Below, in pieces: positions 28,100 to 37,836 of a stretch of DNA of 64,000 nucleotides. The stretch covers positions 124,001 through 188,000 of the forward strand of contig CAHJWM010000001.1 of NCBI GenBank assembly GCA_903642325.1, given 5' to 3'. The position numbers and the translations under genes were made by a program. Position 1 is the stretch's first letter, and every line of letters begins with the position of its first letter. Source of the stretch: Myxococcales bacterium (GTDB taxonomy: Bacteria; Myxococcota_A; Polyangia; Polyangiales; Polyangiaceae). The notes under the pieces are model-generated. The model was not told the origin of the DNA and did no database searches. It worked only from the letters and a program-made list of their open reading frames with translations.

Positions 28100-28903
28100 A
28101 TGGCGGCCGGCGCCTTTTTGCCGCGGGAATTCGCTCTCGCATTCTTTTTGGCGGCCGCCGTGGAAGTTGCGCTGTTCGGGCTGTTCGTGGTTGCCGGCCA
28201 GAACCGCACCCGGGTCGTGGCTCACGAAGCCGCGCCGGCGGAAGAGATTCCGATCGCGGTGAAGCCCGTGGTCGATGATCTCCCGCTTTTGAAGCTTGGC
28301 AGCAAGCACGTGAAAGCCAAGCTGCCCGACATGTGGACCAAGCAAGCACCCGTGCAGCGCTTCGAGGAAAAGAGCGCTCCTTCGGCGAAGGCGGAGAAAA
28401 CCCCGCAAGCAATTCCCACTACGCCGGTCGTCACGCGCGACGCGGAAGCGCCGCCCCCGGACGCGGCGCTCGCCAAAGAGGTCGATCAAAAGCTTGCTGA
28501 CGCCGCTCCCAAAGAACAAGCGGCGCTGCCCACGGAAGGCGCAGCGGACGGCGTGAAGCAGGGCACGGAGACCGACCCTTTGAAGGCGCGCGCGTTGGAC
28601 CTGTATCGCGCCAAGATCTTGGCTTGGTTCCAGGTCCGCTTTCGGCCGCCGACGGAGATCCCGTGCGAGGAATTGCACGGCTTGAACGCCGGCGCGCAAA
28701 TAACGGTCGGGCCAGATCGCACGATCACCGGCTACACGGTTGGCTCGGCGAGCAACAACGCCGTGTTCGACGCGAAGGTGCGGAGTACCCTCGACGCCAT
28801 GGTCGGGCAGCAGCTGCCGCCGCCGCCGCCGCTTTACCCGGATCTCTCGCCGGGTACCCTGCTCCGCCCAACTTTGTCCGGAAAGGCCGCCCAATGCGAA
28901 TGA
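28100..28903 (+). CDS. tolA: TolA/TonB-like energy-transducing protein
   Basis: A 267-residue protein with one N-terminal transmembrane helix (ALAFFLAAAVEVALFGLFVVAG), a long Lys/Glu/Ala/Pro-rich periplasmic linker, and a TonB/TolA-type C-terminal domain (LDLYRAKILAWFQVRF ... GAQITVGPDRTITGYTV). It should connect the TolQR motor to Pal/TolB at the outer membrane. It overlaps the tolB start by 10 bp. Sequence alone does not distinguish TolA from TonB; the symbol rests on the neighbourhood. Confidence 0.82.
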   Translation: MAAGAFLPREFALAFFLAAAVEVALFGLFVVAGQNRTRVVAHEAAPAEEIPIAVKPVVDDLPLLKLGSKHVKAKLPDMWTKQAPVQRFEEKSAPSAKAEKTPQAIPTTPVVTRDAEAPPPDAALAKEVDQKLADAAPKEQAALPTEGAADGVKQGTETDPLKARALDLYRAKILAWFQVRFRPPTEIPCEELHGLNAGAQITVGPDRTITGYTVGSASNNAVFDAKVRSTLDAMVGQQLPPPPPLYPDLSPGTLLRPTLSGKAAQCE

Positions 28904-30252
28904 TCGCTGTCTCGCTCGCGCTCGTGTCGCTCGCTCTGCCCGCGCTCGGCGATCCGGCGTCCGCCCCCAGTCAGCCCGCGCCTACCCCCACGGCGTCGGC
29001 GCCCGGCGCTCCCAATGAAGACGTGCTGGGCGAGTTCGTGGTGACCGGCGTCACGACGGCGGAAAAACTGCCCAGGATCGCGGTCTTGCCATCGCTATCT
29101 CCACTTTACGAGGACGTCGTCGTGCGCGGCGTCGTGCGTCGCGACTTCGAGCTGACCGGACTGTTCGAATTGATCTCGGACAGCAAAGCACCGCCCGGTT
29201 TATACGGCTTCGAAGATCCAATCGACGTGGACGCCTGGCAGAAGCTCGGCGCAGAAGCGATCGTCAAAGTGGCGGCGGAGAAGAAGGACGACAATACGAT
29301 TCAAGTGCTGGGCGTCGCGTACTTTCTGAGTGTTGGCAAAGAGCCCGTCTATCAAAAGACGATCGTCGTGCCCAAGGCCGAGGCGCGGGTCACCGCGCAT
29401 CGCATTACGGACGCGCTCCTTGGCGCGCTCACCGGGCGCCCGGGCAGCTTTGCGAGCGAGTTGACTTTTTCCGGTAAATGGGCGCAAAACCGCCGTATTT
29501 TTCGGATGGACGCGGATGGTAACTCGCTGCTCGCGCTGACCGACCCTTCGGACACCGCGATCGCCCCAAACTTCGGACAGCCGGGCCACATCCTCTACTC
29601 GGTGAGTCATGAGTACTCCCCGTTTGCGGTGATGGATCACTTCGGCACGGCGAACAAGCCGGTTCGTTTGCCGTTCACGACCTCCGTCTACAGCTTGGCC
29701 TTCAACAAGGAACGCACCAAGCTGGCGGTGGCGGTGGGCGAAAATTCGCGCAGCGTCATTTACGTTGGCAACGCGGACGGCAGCGACATGAAGAAGGTAT
29801 CGACGAGCGAGCTTGCCACGCGCCCCGTGTGGAGCCCGTCAGGCAAGCTTGCCTGGGTCGGTGGCGACCCGAGCCAAGGCTCGCAGCGGATCTGGGTGGA
29901 CGGAAAGCCGGTGTCACCCGCCGGGTTCACCGCCGCCTCGCCGGCGTTTTGTGACACCGAGGATGGCGTCAAGCTCGTGTACTCCGTGGCGACCGGCAAC
30001 AACCATCAGGATTTGGTCATTGCCGCGGAAAAGGGCCAAAACATGGCCCGCCTGACGCAAAATCAAGGGTCGAACAGCTATCCCGCCTGTAGCCCGGACG
30101 GACGCCTCGTGGCGTTCTTCTCGACGCGTGAAAAGGCGCCCGGAATCTGGTTGATGTCGTTGAAAAGTTACAAGGCACAACAGGTGTCTACCCAGCAGGG
30201 TGAGAGCCTGAATTGGGCGGCACTGCCGGCCAGCGCCGGCGACGCGCCGTAG
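28894..30252 (+). CDS. tolB: TolB beta-propeller protein
   Basis: A 452-residue periplasmic protein. It has a signal peptide (MRMIAVSLALVSLALPALG), an N-terminal domain (RIAVLPSLSPLYEDVVV ... FELTGLFELIS), and a six-bladed beta-propeller with blade signatures such as NRRIFRMDADGNSL, RPVWSPSGKLAWVGG and YPACSPDGRLVAFFS. It is the last gene of the Tol-Pal unit. The ATG at 28894, inside the end of tolA, is the natural start because the signal peptide begins there; upstream codons in this frame are shadow. Confidence 0.92.
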   Translation: MRMIAVSLALVSLALPALGDPASAPSQPAPTPTASAPGAPNEDVLGEFVVTGVTTAEKLPRIAVLPSLSPLYEDVVVRGVVRRDFELTGLFELISDSKAPPGLYGFEDPIDVDAWQKLGAEAIVKVAAEKKDDNTIQVLGVAYFLSVGKEPVYQKTIVVPKAEARVTAHRITDALLGALTGRPGSFASELTFSGKWAQNRRIFRMDADGNSLLALTDPSDTAIAPNFGQPGHILYSVSHEYSPFAVMDHFGTANKPVRLPFTTSVYSLAFNKERTKLAVAVGENSRSVIYVGNADGSDMKKVSTSELATRPVWSPSGKLAWVGGDPSQGSQRIWVDGKPVSPAGFTAASPAFCDTEDGVKLVYSVATGNNHQDLVIAAEKGQNMARLTQNQGSNSYPACSPDGRLVAFFSTREKAPGIWLMSLKSYKAQQVSTQQGESLNWAALPASAGDAP

Positions 30253-30254
30253 CA

Positions 30255-30839
30255 TCAAACGAACAAGCTACTCAGCGCCATTGGGATCTGCGCATCGCCC
30301 GAGATGCGCAACTTGCCGCTCATCAGGAGCTCGAGCGGATTGGTAGTGCCGGTCTGCAGCCCCCAAAACGCGTCTACCTCGCACGACACTTCACACTCGG
30401 GGCTGACCACGTTCGGCTCCCGCCCGCCCGGCGTAACGTAAACGCGGTACGTGCTCGCACCGTCGATCACCGCGAAGGCAACGGAACCGAGCACGGCGCG
30501 GACCAACGCTACCCGTTCGGCATCGAGCGTGAGCGCCTTGAACGCGATCATCTGCCGCTCGGGAGATAGCTCGAGCGAGGCCATGCGTTCGGTACCTTGG
30601 ACCACGATGGGCACGAAGCTCTCGATTGGGATCGTGACGCGGACCACCGCGTCCGCCGCTACGCCCGCCTCTAGGCGCAATTGCCCGCCGCTAAGGCGGA
30701 ACGACCACTCCCCGACGCCGGGCACCACGAACACGATGCTACCGAGTGACGATACGCCCTCGAAGCCCCTCAATGCCGCAAAGCGGTCCGGGATGTAATG
30801 CGTGAAGAAAGACTCTGGGGACGAGGGCACGGCGGTCAT
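30255..30839 (-). CDS. SCP2-like sterol-carrier-type protein
   Basis: A 194-residue soluble protein with the look of an SCP2 lipid-transfer fold: an N-terminal helical part (ESFFTHYIPDRFAALRG), then strands FSFRL-like (EWSFRLSGGQLRLEAG), and a C-terminal amphipathic helix region NPLELLMSGKLRISGDAQIPMALSS, matching the (m)xGKlkxxGdxxla signature. Start ATG 30839. It lies 13 bp after a PilZ gene on the same strand. The lipid ligand is unknown. Confidence 0.8.
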   Translation of the reverse strand: MTAVPSSPESFFTHYIPDRFAALRGFEGVSSLGSIVFVVPGVGEWSFRLSGGQLRLEAGVAADAVVRVTIPIESFVPIVVQGTERMASLELSPERQMIAFKALTLDAERVALVRAVLGSVAFAVIDGASTYRVYVTPGGREPNVVSPECEVSCEVDAFWGLQTGTTNPLELLMSGKLRISGDAQIPMALSSLFV

Positions 30840-30852
30840 GGGGTCACGTACC

Positions 30853-31155
30853 TCAACGCTTGAAAAGCTCACTGATGGCGTGCGTTTCACGCGCGCCCAA
30901 AGAGCCGAATTGAACCCCGAAACCATCGGGCTTGGCCCATCGTACGATGGCCGGCAAGCGCAGCTCGGCTTTGGTCCCAGGGAGGCGCCCGACGATGGTA
31001 ATCTCCACGCCGAAGGCCAAGATCTCTTGGGCCTCGATGAACATTCCGCCGATGCTGATATCCTTAGCCATCCCAGACAGCGGCGCGCCGTCTTGCCGCT
31101 CGCACGACACCGCGGTTTCGATCGTGACTCGGGGGTGTGTTCGCTTGTCTTGCAC
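30853..31155 (-). CDS. PilZ domain protein
   Basis: A protein of about 100 residues. The PilZ signatures are visible: KRTHPRVTIETAV contains RxxxR-type arginines and AKDISIGGMFIEA matches DxSxxGxxI. It is followed by a beta-rich body and IVRWAKPDGFGVQFG. It probably binds cyclic di-GMP. GTG 31155 has GGAG upstream and fits the domain start; the frame remains open to 31212. It is transcribed with the SCP2-like gene. Confidence 0.82.
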   Translation of the reverse strand: MQDKRTHPRVTIETAVSCERQDGAPLSGMAKDISIGGMFIEAQEILAFGVEITIVGRLPGTKAELRLPAIVRWAKPDGFGVQFGSLGARETHAISELFKR

Positions 31156-31178
31156 GACGGACTCCGCGGGCGGGAGAC

Positions 31179-32156
31179 ATGCCACACGCTCCTGAAGACG
31201 CCCAGGGCACACAGTTGAAACGGGAGCCGAAGCTTGTCAAGAAGCCGACCGCCGGCGCCCACGATGGCCGGCCGCGTCGCGACTTTCGGCGTCATTTTCG
31301 AGGCTACGAGCTTGGTTTGCTGACCGTCGTGATGGTCCTGACGTTTGCGCTTTTGGCATTGCCTCGGGCGAGCGTGCCCGAGACGCTGCCGCTACCGCGC
31401 ATCGACCGCGGAGAGTCACGCCAGAGGGACGCACGCGAGAACCAGCTCGCCGCGAGTGCAGAGCGCGAGCCGCTGCCCTTCGAGGTGCGCGCGGTAGGCG
31501 AAGCCATCAGAAAATTCGGGGCAAGACAGGCGCAGGGCTTGGCGGCCGAGCTGGAACGACGCGAGATCCAGCAGTGCGTGGAAGAGGTGACGGCGCAGGG
31601 CCGGTTGCCCTTGCTTTTGCGTTTGCGAGCCGTACAGACGCGCTTTTTTTTGGCTGCGCTCGCGCACTTCGAAGCAAGTGGCAAGCCCAACCGCGAGCTC
31701 GACGAGCTGGGCGGCGATTTCCTGACCCGCGCGCGCGACAGCGGCTGGCTGGACGACACTCACCAAAGTTTGGCCGATGCGAGCACGCTGCGCGTGCTGT
31801 ATCAACTGCGCTGGGCGGAGCTCATCGACAAGCGCCGCGTATTTCCGTTCTCGCCTTCGCTGAACGATTGGCGCATTTACTACCGCTTTCAGATCTTGCA
31901 CCCCGAACGCGTGCTCGCCCCACCGGACCCGGGCCAGGACGACGAGGCGCGTTTGAAGTTGGTCTCCGCGTTAGCCCGTAAAGACCCGGATTATCCCGAG
32001 GCCTTCGCCAAGGGTTACCTGTACTTTCGGTTGGGCAATCTGGAGGCGGCTGCTGCATCGTACCGAGCGCAGCTGGGCAAGAGCGAATCGGGGCCTTATG
32101 CGCTTCTGGCGCGCAACTATTTGATCTACGCCCTGCAAGGCATCAGCCCCGAGTAA
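31179..32156 (+). CDS. Hypothetical single-pass membrane protein with C-terminal TPR-like helices
   Basis: A 325-residue protein with a basic N-terminus, a transmembrane helix at about residue 45-65 (ELGLLTVVMVLTFALLALP) and a periplasmic helical domain. The C-terminus reads like one TPR unit (YPEAFAKGYLYFRLGNLEAAAASYRAQL). Its start ATG 31179 follows a GGGAG with a short spacer. It lies 13 bp before mfd and diverges from the PilZ gene. Function is unknown. Confidence 0.65.
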   Translation: MPHAPEDAQGTQLKREPKLVKKPTAGAHDGRPRRDFRRHFRGYELGLLTVVMVLTFALLALPRASVPETLPLPRIDRGESRQRDARENQLAASAEREPLPFEVRAVGEAIRKFGARQAQGLAAELERREIQQCVEEVTAQGRLPLLLRLRAVQTRFFLAALAHFEASGKPNRELDELGGDFLTRARDSGWLDDTHQSLADASTLRVLYQLRWAELIDKRRVFPFSPSLNDWRIYYRFQILHPERVLAPPDPGQDDEARLKLVSALARKDPDYPEAFAKGYLYFRLGNLEAAAASYRAQLGKSESGPYALLARNYLIYALQGISPE

Positions 32157-32169
32157 GAATGCGCGCCCC

Positions 32170-35100
32170 ATGCCAGCGCTCGACATGAGCTTCGAAGGCA
32201 ACGCCTTCCTGCCCCGTTTACCGGAAGACCGCCGCGTCGTTGGCAGCGTGGAAGCGGCTCGACAAGTGTTGGACGCCGGCTCAAGTGCGTTCGTGGGTGT
32301 CGAAGGCGCGGGAGGCGCCCTCGTCAGTCACGCGTTGTGTGCATTGTCGACCAGTGGCTCGCGTCAGGTGGTGCACCTGGTCGACAGTGGAGAGACGGCG
32401 CTGCGCGCAGCCGGCGATTTGAGCGCACTGGCCAAGGGTTTACCCGTGGCTCGCTTACCGCGCACGACGCTGGCTTCGCCGCTTTTGCTCGCGCCTTCGG
32501 ATTCGACGCCGTATGCAGAAGTCCACAGTGATCGCCGTGCGAGCATGCTGCGCAGCGCCGCCCTGCACGAGCTCATCTCGCAGCCCGGTCGCTCGCCGAT
32601 CGTGGTCACGGCGGGGGCATTGCTGCGGCGTGTACCGCCGCGCCGGGCCCTCCGCGAGGCGACGGTGGGCCTCGAGGTCGACCAAGTGTTGGACCTGGTC
32701 GACCTCTCGCAAAAGTTGACGGCGTCGGGCTATCTGCGCGCGCCAGTCGTCGATGATCCGGGCAGCTATGCGCTGCGCGGCGGCATCCTCGACGTGTGGC
32801 CTGGCCAACTGAGCGCGCCGGTCCGCGTGGAAATGTTCGGCGATACGATTGCCTCACTGCGCCGCTTCGATCCGGAGGACCAGCGAACCCTCGAAGCCAT
32901 CCCGCGCGTCATCGTACCACCAGCCCGCGAGGCGGTCTTGACCGACCAGAGCGAAGCGCGTGCGCGCGATACGCTGCGCCACTTATGCGACGCGGTGAAC
33001 TATCCATCCGCGAAAACACGCGCCCTGATCGACGATCTGGCGACGGGCCGGGCATTCTTCGGCAGTGATGGGTATCTGCCCGCGTTCTACGAGCTGGAAA
33101 CGTTGTTCGACTACTTGGCGCACGACGCCATTTTCGTGGTCGAAGACCCGAGCGCCGTCGTGCGGGCCTTGCATGGCGAGCTCGAACGCGGCTTGGCGGG
33201 CGAGGTCGCGCGCCGCGGCAGCCCACACTTTCCGATCGGCGCCTTGTACTTGGACGAAGCCGAGCTCGAGCGCGGGCTTCTGGGGCGATCCCTGGTCGCC
33301 TTGCACCGCACGTCGGTATCGGGGCCAAGCAGCTCCAGCGTGCTCGAAAACCTGGAGTCTGCGGCGGTCGACGCGCCGAGCCTGGCCTGTTCGGATCTCT
33401 CGGACTTAGCGCGCGCGATCAAAAACGCGCGCAATGCCCGCGGCAAGCAGGGCGCGCTCGACCCGCTCGTGGAGCGCATCCAAGCGTACGAGGAAGCCGG
33501 GCTCGATGTCGTGATCTGCGCGCGCACCGAGACCCAGGCCGAGCGCTTAGCGGCCCTGCTGTCGCACCGAGGCGCGATGATCAGCGTTTGGAAGGCAGAT
33601 CGCGAGTCGCCCAGCGTCCGAGCTCACATCGTCACGGCGCCCCTCAGCCGCGGGGTGCTGGCGCGGGCGGACGGCTTCGTACTGCTCACCGAAGAAGAGA
33701 TTTTTGGCCCGCGCGCGCATCGCCCGACGGAGAAAAAGCGCTCCGCGCGCGCTCTTTTGCAGGACCTGCGCGCGCTGGCCGTGGGTGACTACGTCGTGCA
33801 CGTCGATCACGGCGTCGGCAAGTACCTGGGCCTGGAGCGGCGCGCGATTGGCTCCGTGCACGTCGACTTGCTCGTGGTCGAATATGCCGGCGGCGACAAG
33901 CTCTTTCTGCCCGTTTATCGGCTCAATCAGATCGAGAAGTTTGCCGGCGGCGACACCGTGCCGCGCGTCGATCGCCTAGGCGGCCAGACCTTCGGCAAAA
34001 CCAAAGCGCGCGTCGAACGGCGCGTCCGACAAATGGCCGACGAGCTGCTCAAGCTCTATGCCGAACGCGCCGCGCTCAAGAAAGATCCGTTGCGCGCGCC
34101 GGACGACGAGTACAAGGCGTTCGAAGCAAGCTTTCCGTTCGAGGAGACACGCGATCAGGCCGCGGCCATCTTCGAAGTCTTAAAAGACATCCAGAGCGAC
34201 CGGGTGATGGATCGCTTGGTGTGCGGGGACGTCGGCTTTGGGAAAACGGAGGTCGCTCTGCGCGCGGCATTTTTCAACGCGATGGGCGGCCGCCAAGTCG
34301 CGCTGTTGTGCCCCACCACCGTGCTCGCGCAGCAGCACTTCAACACGTTTTCTGCGCGTTTTTCCGGCTATCCGCTGAGTGTGCGCGCGCTCAGCCGCTT
34401 TGAATCCAAAACCGAGCATCAGGACACGCTGAAGGGGCTAAAGGAAGGTAGCGTCGACGTGGTCATTGGCACCCACCGGCTACTCTCGAAGGACGTCCAT
34501 TTCAAACGCCTGGGCCTGCTCGTGGTCGACGAGGAGCAACGCTTCGGCGTCACGCACAAGGAACGCATCAAGCAAATGCGCATGTCGGTGGACGTGCTGA
34601 CCTTGAGCGCTACGCCCATCCCGCGCACGCTGCAGCTGGCGGTTGGTGGGCTGCGCGACATGTCGATCATCACCACCCCGCCGGTCGATCGACGCGCCAT
34701 TCGCACCGTGGTCTCCCAATATGACCCGGGGTTGATCAAGGAAGCCATCGAGCGCGAGCTCGGCCGCGGCGGGCAAGTGTTCTACGTGTACAATCGGGTC
34801 GACGGTATTTACGAGCGGGCGCAGCGAATCAAAGAGCTCTTGCCCAACGCGCGGGTGGCCGTTGGCCATGGCCAAATGGGAGAAACCGCCCTCGAACAGA
34901 CTATGCTCGACTTCGTGCAGGGAGAGTACGACGTGCTCGTCGCTACGGCCATCATCGAGAGCGGTCTGGACATCCCTCGCGCCAATACCATCATCGTCGA
35001 TCGCGCGGATCTATTTGGGCTCGCCCAGCTCTATCAACTGCGCGGGCGAGTCGGCCGCGCGAACGAGCGTGCCTACGCGTATTTGCTAGTGCCACCGGCC

Positions 35101-35787
35101 AGTCAATTGAGCGACGAAGCACGGGCGCGCATCGAAGCGCTCGAACGTTATACCGAGCTCGGCTCGGGCTTCCACATCGCCACATTGGACATGGAGCTAC
35201 GCGGGGGGGGCGATCTGCTGGGCGCGGATCAGAGCGGGTTCGTGGAGAGCGTGGGCTTCGATCTATTCTGCAAGATGCTGGAGGACGCCACGCACGAGCT
35301 GCGTGGTGAGCCGGTGCGGCACGAGGTCGATCCGGATCTGAGCTTCGACGTGGAGGCCCTCTTGCCCGATGACTACATCGATGAGGTCGGAGTGCGTCTA
35401 ACCCTGTACAAACGCCTATCGAGCGCCGCTGACGAGGGCGAGGTCAACGATCTTGCCCGCGAGATGGAAGACCGCTTTGGCCCACCACCCCTCGCCGCGC
35501 GCCGCTTGGTCGAGCTGATGCGCCTGAAAACCGAGCTGCGACGGCTGCGCGCCGTGGGCTGCGAGGCGAGCGCGAGGTCGGCAACGCTTCATCTTCTGCA
35601 AGACACGCCGCTCGATCCGCGAAAAATCAGCGCCCTCGTCGGCGGCAAAAAATCATTGTATCAACTGAGGCCCGATGGCCGCCTAACCCGCCGTGCTAGC
35701 GAAGCCGAGGCGATGAGCGACGGCCTGACTCTTGCCGACCGCATGCTCAGCGAGCTCGCCAAGTGCTTGAAGGACGCGCCCGATTAG
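32170..35787 (+). CDS. mfd: Transcription-repair coupling factor Mfd
   Basis: A 1205-residue protein that removes RNA polymerase stalled at DNA lesions and recruits nucleotide excision repair. It has a UvrB-like N-terminal region (GGILDVWPGQL), an RNA-polymerase-interacting CarD-like domain at about 535-595 (GDYVVHVDHGVGKYLG), a RecG-like translocase with Walker A GDVGFGKTEV near 686, DEEQ in VVDEEQRFGV near 786, SATPIPRTL, and a TRCF C-terminal domain (AEALLPDDY-like EALLPDDYI). Length is close to the usual 1150-1200. Start ATG 32170. Confidence 0.97.
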   Translation: MPALDMSFEGNAFLPRLPEDRRVVGSVEAARQVLDAGSSAFVGVEGAGGALVSHALCALSTSGSRQVVHLVDSGETALRAAGDLSALAKGLPVARLPRTTLASPLLLAPSDSTPYAEVHSDRRASMLRSAALHELISQPGRSPIVVTAGALLRRVPPRRALREATVGLEVDQVLDLVDLSQKLTASGYLRAPVVDDPGSYALRGGILDVWPGQLSAPVRVEMFGDTIASLRRFDPEDQRTLEAIPRVIVPPAREAVLTDQSEARARDTLRHLCDAVNYPSAKTRALIDDLATGRAFFGSDGYLPAFYELETLFDYLAHDAIFVVEDPSAVVRALHGELERGLAGEVARRGSPHFPIGALYLDEAELERGLLGRSLVALHRTSVSGPSSSSVLENLESAAVDAPSLACSDLSDLARAIKNARNARGKQGALDPLVERIQAYEEAGLDVVICARTETQAERLAALLSHRGAMISVWKADRESPSVRAHIVTAPLSRGVLARADGFVLLTEEEIFGPRAHRPTEKKRSARALLQDLRALAVGDYVVHVDHGVGKYLGLERRAIGSVHVDLLVVEYAGGDKLFLPVYRLNQIEKFAGGDTVPRVDRLGGQTFGKTKARVERRVRQMADELLKLYAERAALKKDPLRAPDDEYKAFEASFPFEETRDQAAAIFEVLKDIQSDRVMDRLVCGDVGFGKTEVALRAAFFNAMGGRQVALLCPTTVLAQQHFNTFSARFSGYPLSVRALSRFESKTEHQDTLKGLKEGSVDVVIGTHRLLSKDVHFKRLGLLVVDEEQRFGVTHKERIKQMRMSVDVLTLSATPIPRTLQLAVGGLRDMSIITTPPVDRRAIRTVVSQYDPGLIKEAIERELGRGGQVFYVYNRVDGIYERAQRIKELLPNARVAVGHGQMGETALEQTMLDFVQGEYDVLVATAIIESGLDIPRANTIIVDRADLFGLAQLYQLRGRVGRANERAYAYLLVPPASQLSDEARARIEALERYTELGSGFHIATLDMELRGGGDLLGADQSGFVESVGFDLFCKMLEDATHELRGEPVRHEVDPDLSFDVEALLPDDYIDEVGVRLTLYKRLSSAADEGEVNDLAREMEDRFGPPPLAARRLVELMRLKTELRRLRAVGCEASARSATLHLLQDTPLDPRKISALVGGKKSLYQLRPDGRLTRRASEAEAMSDGLTLADRMLSELAKCLKDAPD

Positions 35788-35845
35788 CTCTTTCTCTGGC
35801 CTGCGCCCGCGATGGCTGACCGCGGTCTGATCGTGCCCAACCTAA

Positions 35846-36649
35846 TCAAGCGCGGCCCAAGCGGCGCATCGTGTACTTGGCGGCTCGCACCACGACCGCG
35901 CGCGGCAAAAGCTTGGAGAGTGTCGCCTGCACGGCGTTGACCTTGCCCGGTACGAACACGACTCGCCCGGCGGCGTATGCCTCGAGCGTGCTTTGGACCA
36001 CGTCGTTGGGCTCCAGCTTGGCGACCTTCAGCACGCTGCCCTCCGGCATGCCCGCCGCCGCCTGAAACCCTGTTGACACCGGCCCCGGGCAGCAGGCCAA
36101 CACACGCACGTCACTTCCCTGGAGCTCGGATGAAAGCGCGGCCGAGAAGCTCACTACGAACGCCTTGCTCGCGCCGTACGTGGCCATGTAAGGCGTCGGC
36201 TGGTACGCTGCGGTCGACCCCACGTTGATGATGCCGCCGCGATTGCGACGCAGCATTCCTGGCAGAAAATGCCCCGCCAAGCACACCGCGGATTCGACAT
36301 TGACGCGCACCATGTCGGTTTGGCGCGTGGCCTCGCTCCCGGCAAAGGTCCCGGCTGATCCGAAACCTGCGTTGTTGACCAAGTGGTCAATCGTCACTCC
36401 GAGATCGTCGACGATCAGCGCAAGCTGCTTGGCGCCGCCTGGCTGCGCAAGATCGGCGGTCACCACGCGCGTCGCCACGCCGTTGATGCGAGCCAGATCG
36501 GCGGCCAGGGTCTCGAGCTTTTCGCGCGAACGGCCGGTCAACACCAGGTTACAGCCGCGGTGCGCAAGCTGACGCGCGAACTCTTCCCCCAGGCCCGATG
36601 AAGCACCCGTGACCAAGGCAAAGGTGCCCGAAAAAACGTCGCTGTCCAT
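35846..36649 (-). CDS. SDR-family oxidoreductase
   Basis: A 267-residue short-chain dehydrogenase/reductase. It has the NAD(P)-binding TGASSGLG motif near the N-terminus, NNAG, the catalytic Ser in NVGSTAAY and the YxxxK pair in TYGASKAF near residue 157-161. Substrate cannot be assigned from sequence. It lies 7 bp downstream of aroC on the same strand. The stop is close to, but not overlapping, mfd on the other strand. Confidence 0.9.
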   Translation of the reverse strand: MDSDVFSGTFALVTGASSGLGEEFARQLAHRGCNLVLTGRSREKLETLAADLARINGVATRVVTADLAQPGGAKQLALIVDDLGVTIDHLVNNAGFGSAGTFAGSEATRQTDMVRVNVESAVCLAGHFLPGMLRRNRGGIINVGSTAAYQPTPYMATYGASKAFVVSFSAALSSELQGSDVRVLACCPGPVSTGFQAAAGMPEGSVLKVAKLEPNDVVQSTLEAYAAGRVVFVPGKVNAVQATLSKLLPRAVVVRAAKYTMRRLGRA

Positions 36650-36656
36650 GTCTTCC

Positions 36657-37778
36657 TCAAGCGGGGCGCAGAGCGCGAAACCTCAGATAGTGATCAGCTA
36701 ACACAATCGCCACCATGGCCTCACCGATTGGCACGAAGCGAGGCAGAAGGCACGGGTCGTGACGGCCCTTCGTGCGGATGATCGCTCCTTCACCCGTGTT
36801 GGTCACGGTGCGCTGCTCGCGGGAGAGGCTGCTGGTCGGCTTGATGGCGGCGCGGAGCACGATGGGCATGCCCGAAGATATGCCCCCCAACATACCCCCG
36901 TGCCGGTTGCTGCGAGTCACGACACGGCGGACCCCCGTGCCACTTTCTTCGGCCACAAACTCGTCGTTGTGCTCACTGCCGCGCTGCGTGGCGCAGGCGA
37001 AGCCCACCCCGTATTCGACGCCCAGCACGGCGGGCAGGCTGAAGAGCGCCTTGGCGAGGTCGGCCTTCAGTTTGTCGAATACCGGCTCACCGAGACCAAC
37101 CGGCACGTTGCTGGCCACGATTTCGCTGACGCCACCGATCGAATCCTGGTCTTTCCGAACACTCTCGATCAGCTCGATCATCTCCTGAGCTCGCTCACGG
37201 TCCGGACAACGCACGAGATTCGGAGTGCCGTCCGGGAACGCCTCGACGTCGGCGAGGGTCACCCGCTCGGGGTCGTCCACCCGCGCGACGATCGGACCGA
37301 CTTGCTTGACGTAGCCCACCACCTTACCGCCGAAGGCCTCGGCGATCAGCTTTTTCGCAACGACGCCCGCGGCCACGCGCGCGACGGTCTCGCGCGCGCT
37401 GGCTCGGCCGCCACCTCGGTAGTCCCGAAAGCCGTACTTCGCGTCGTAGGTGTAGTCCGCGTGCCCCGGGCGGTATTTGTCTTTTATTTCGTTGTAGTCG
37501 CGGCTTCGCTGATCTTCGTTGCGGATTAGAATCGCCAGGCTCGTGCCGGTTGTTCGACCCTCGAAGACGCCGGCCAAGATTTCGGGCACGTCCGACTCCT
37601 GTCGCTGGGTCACGAGGTGACTTTGCCCGGGCCGACGGCGATTCAAATCGAACAACAGGTCGTCCACGGACAGGGCGATGCCCGAGGGGCAACCGTCGAT
37701 GATCACGACGTTACCGGGCCCGTGCGATTCACCCGCGGTCGTGATCCGGAATGCCTGACCAAAGCTGTTCCCTGCCAT
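36657..37778 (-). CDS. aroC: Chorismate synthase
   Basis: A 373-residue enzyme that makes chorismate from EPSP, the last shikimate step, with FMN. Family signatures are GESHGPG at the N-terminus, the HRRGGRSxRET-like RGGGRASARETVARVAAG, and DPCLLPRFVPIGEAM at the C-terminus (in place of RHDPCxxPR). The ATG at 37778 is the canonical start (MAGNSFGQAFRITTAGESHG); the longer frame to 38045 is a shadow over the acyl-CoA dehydrogenase. It diverges from that gene with a 58-bp gap. Confidence 0.96.
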   Translation of the reverse strand: MAGNSFGQAFRITTAGESHGPGNVVIIDGCPSGIALSVDDLLFDLNRRRPGQSHLVTQRQESDVPEILAGVFEGRTTGTSLAILIRNEDQRSRDYNEIKDKYRPGHADYTYDAKYGFRDYRGGGRASARETVARVAAGVVAKKLIAEAFGGKVVGYVKQVGPIVARVDDPERVTLADVEAFPDGTPNLVRCPDRERAQEMIELIESVRKDQDSIGGVSEIVASNVPVGLGEPVFDKLKADLAKALFSLPAVLGVEYGVGFACATQRGSEHNDEFVAEESGTGVRRVVTRSNRHGGMLGGISSGMPIVLRAAIKPTSSLSREQRTVTNTGEGAIIRTKGRHDPCLLPRFVPIGEAMVAIVLADHYLRFRALRPA

Positions 37779-37836
37779 GCTGCGCGGCAGTGTATCAGTT
37801 GCAGCGCGCACGGTGACCGGGCATTTTAACTCGCAC

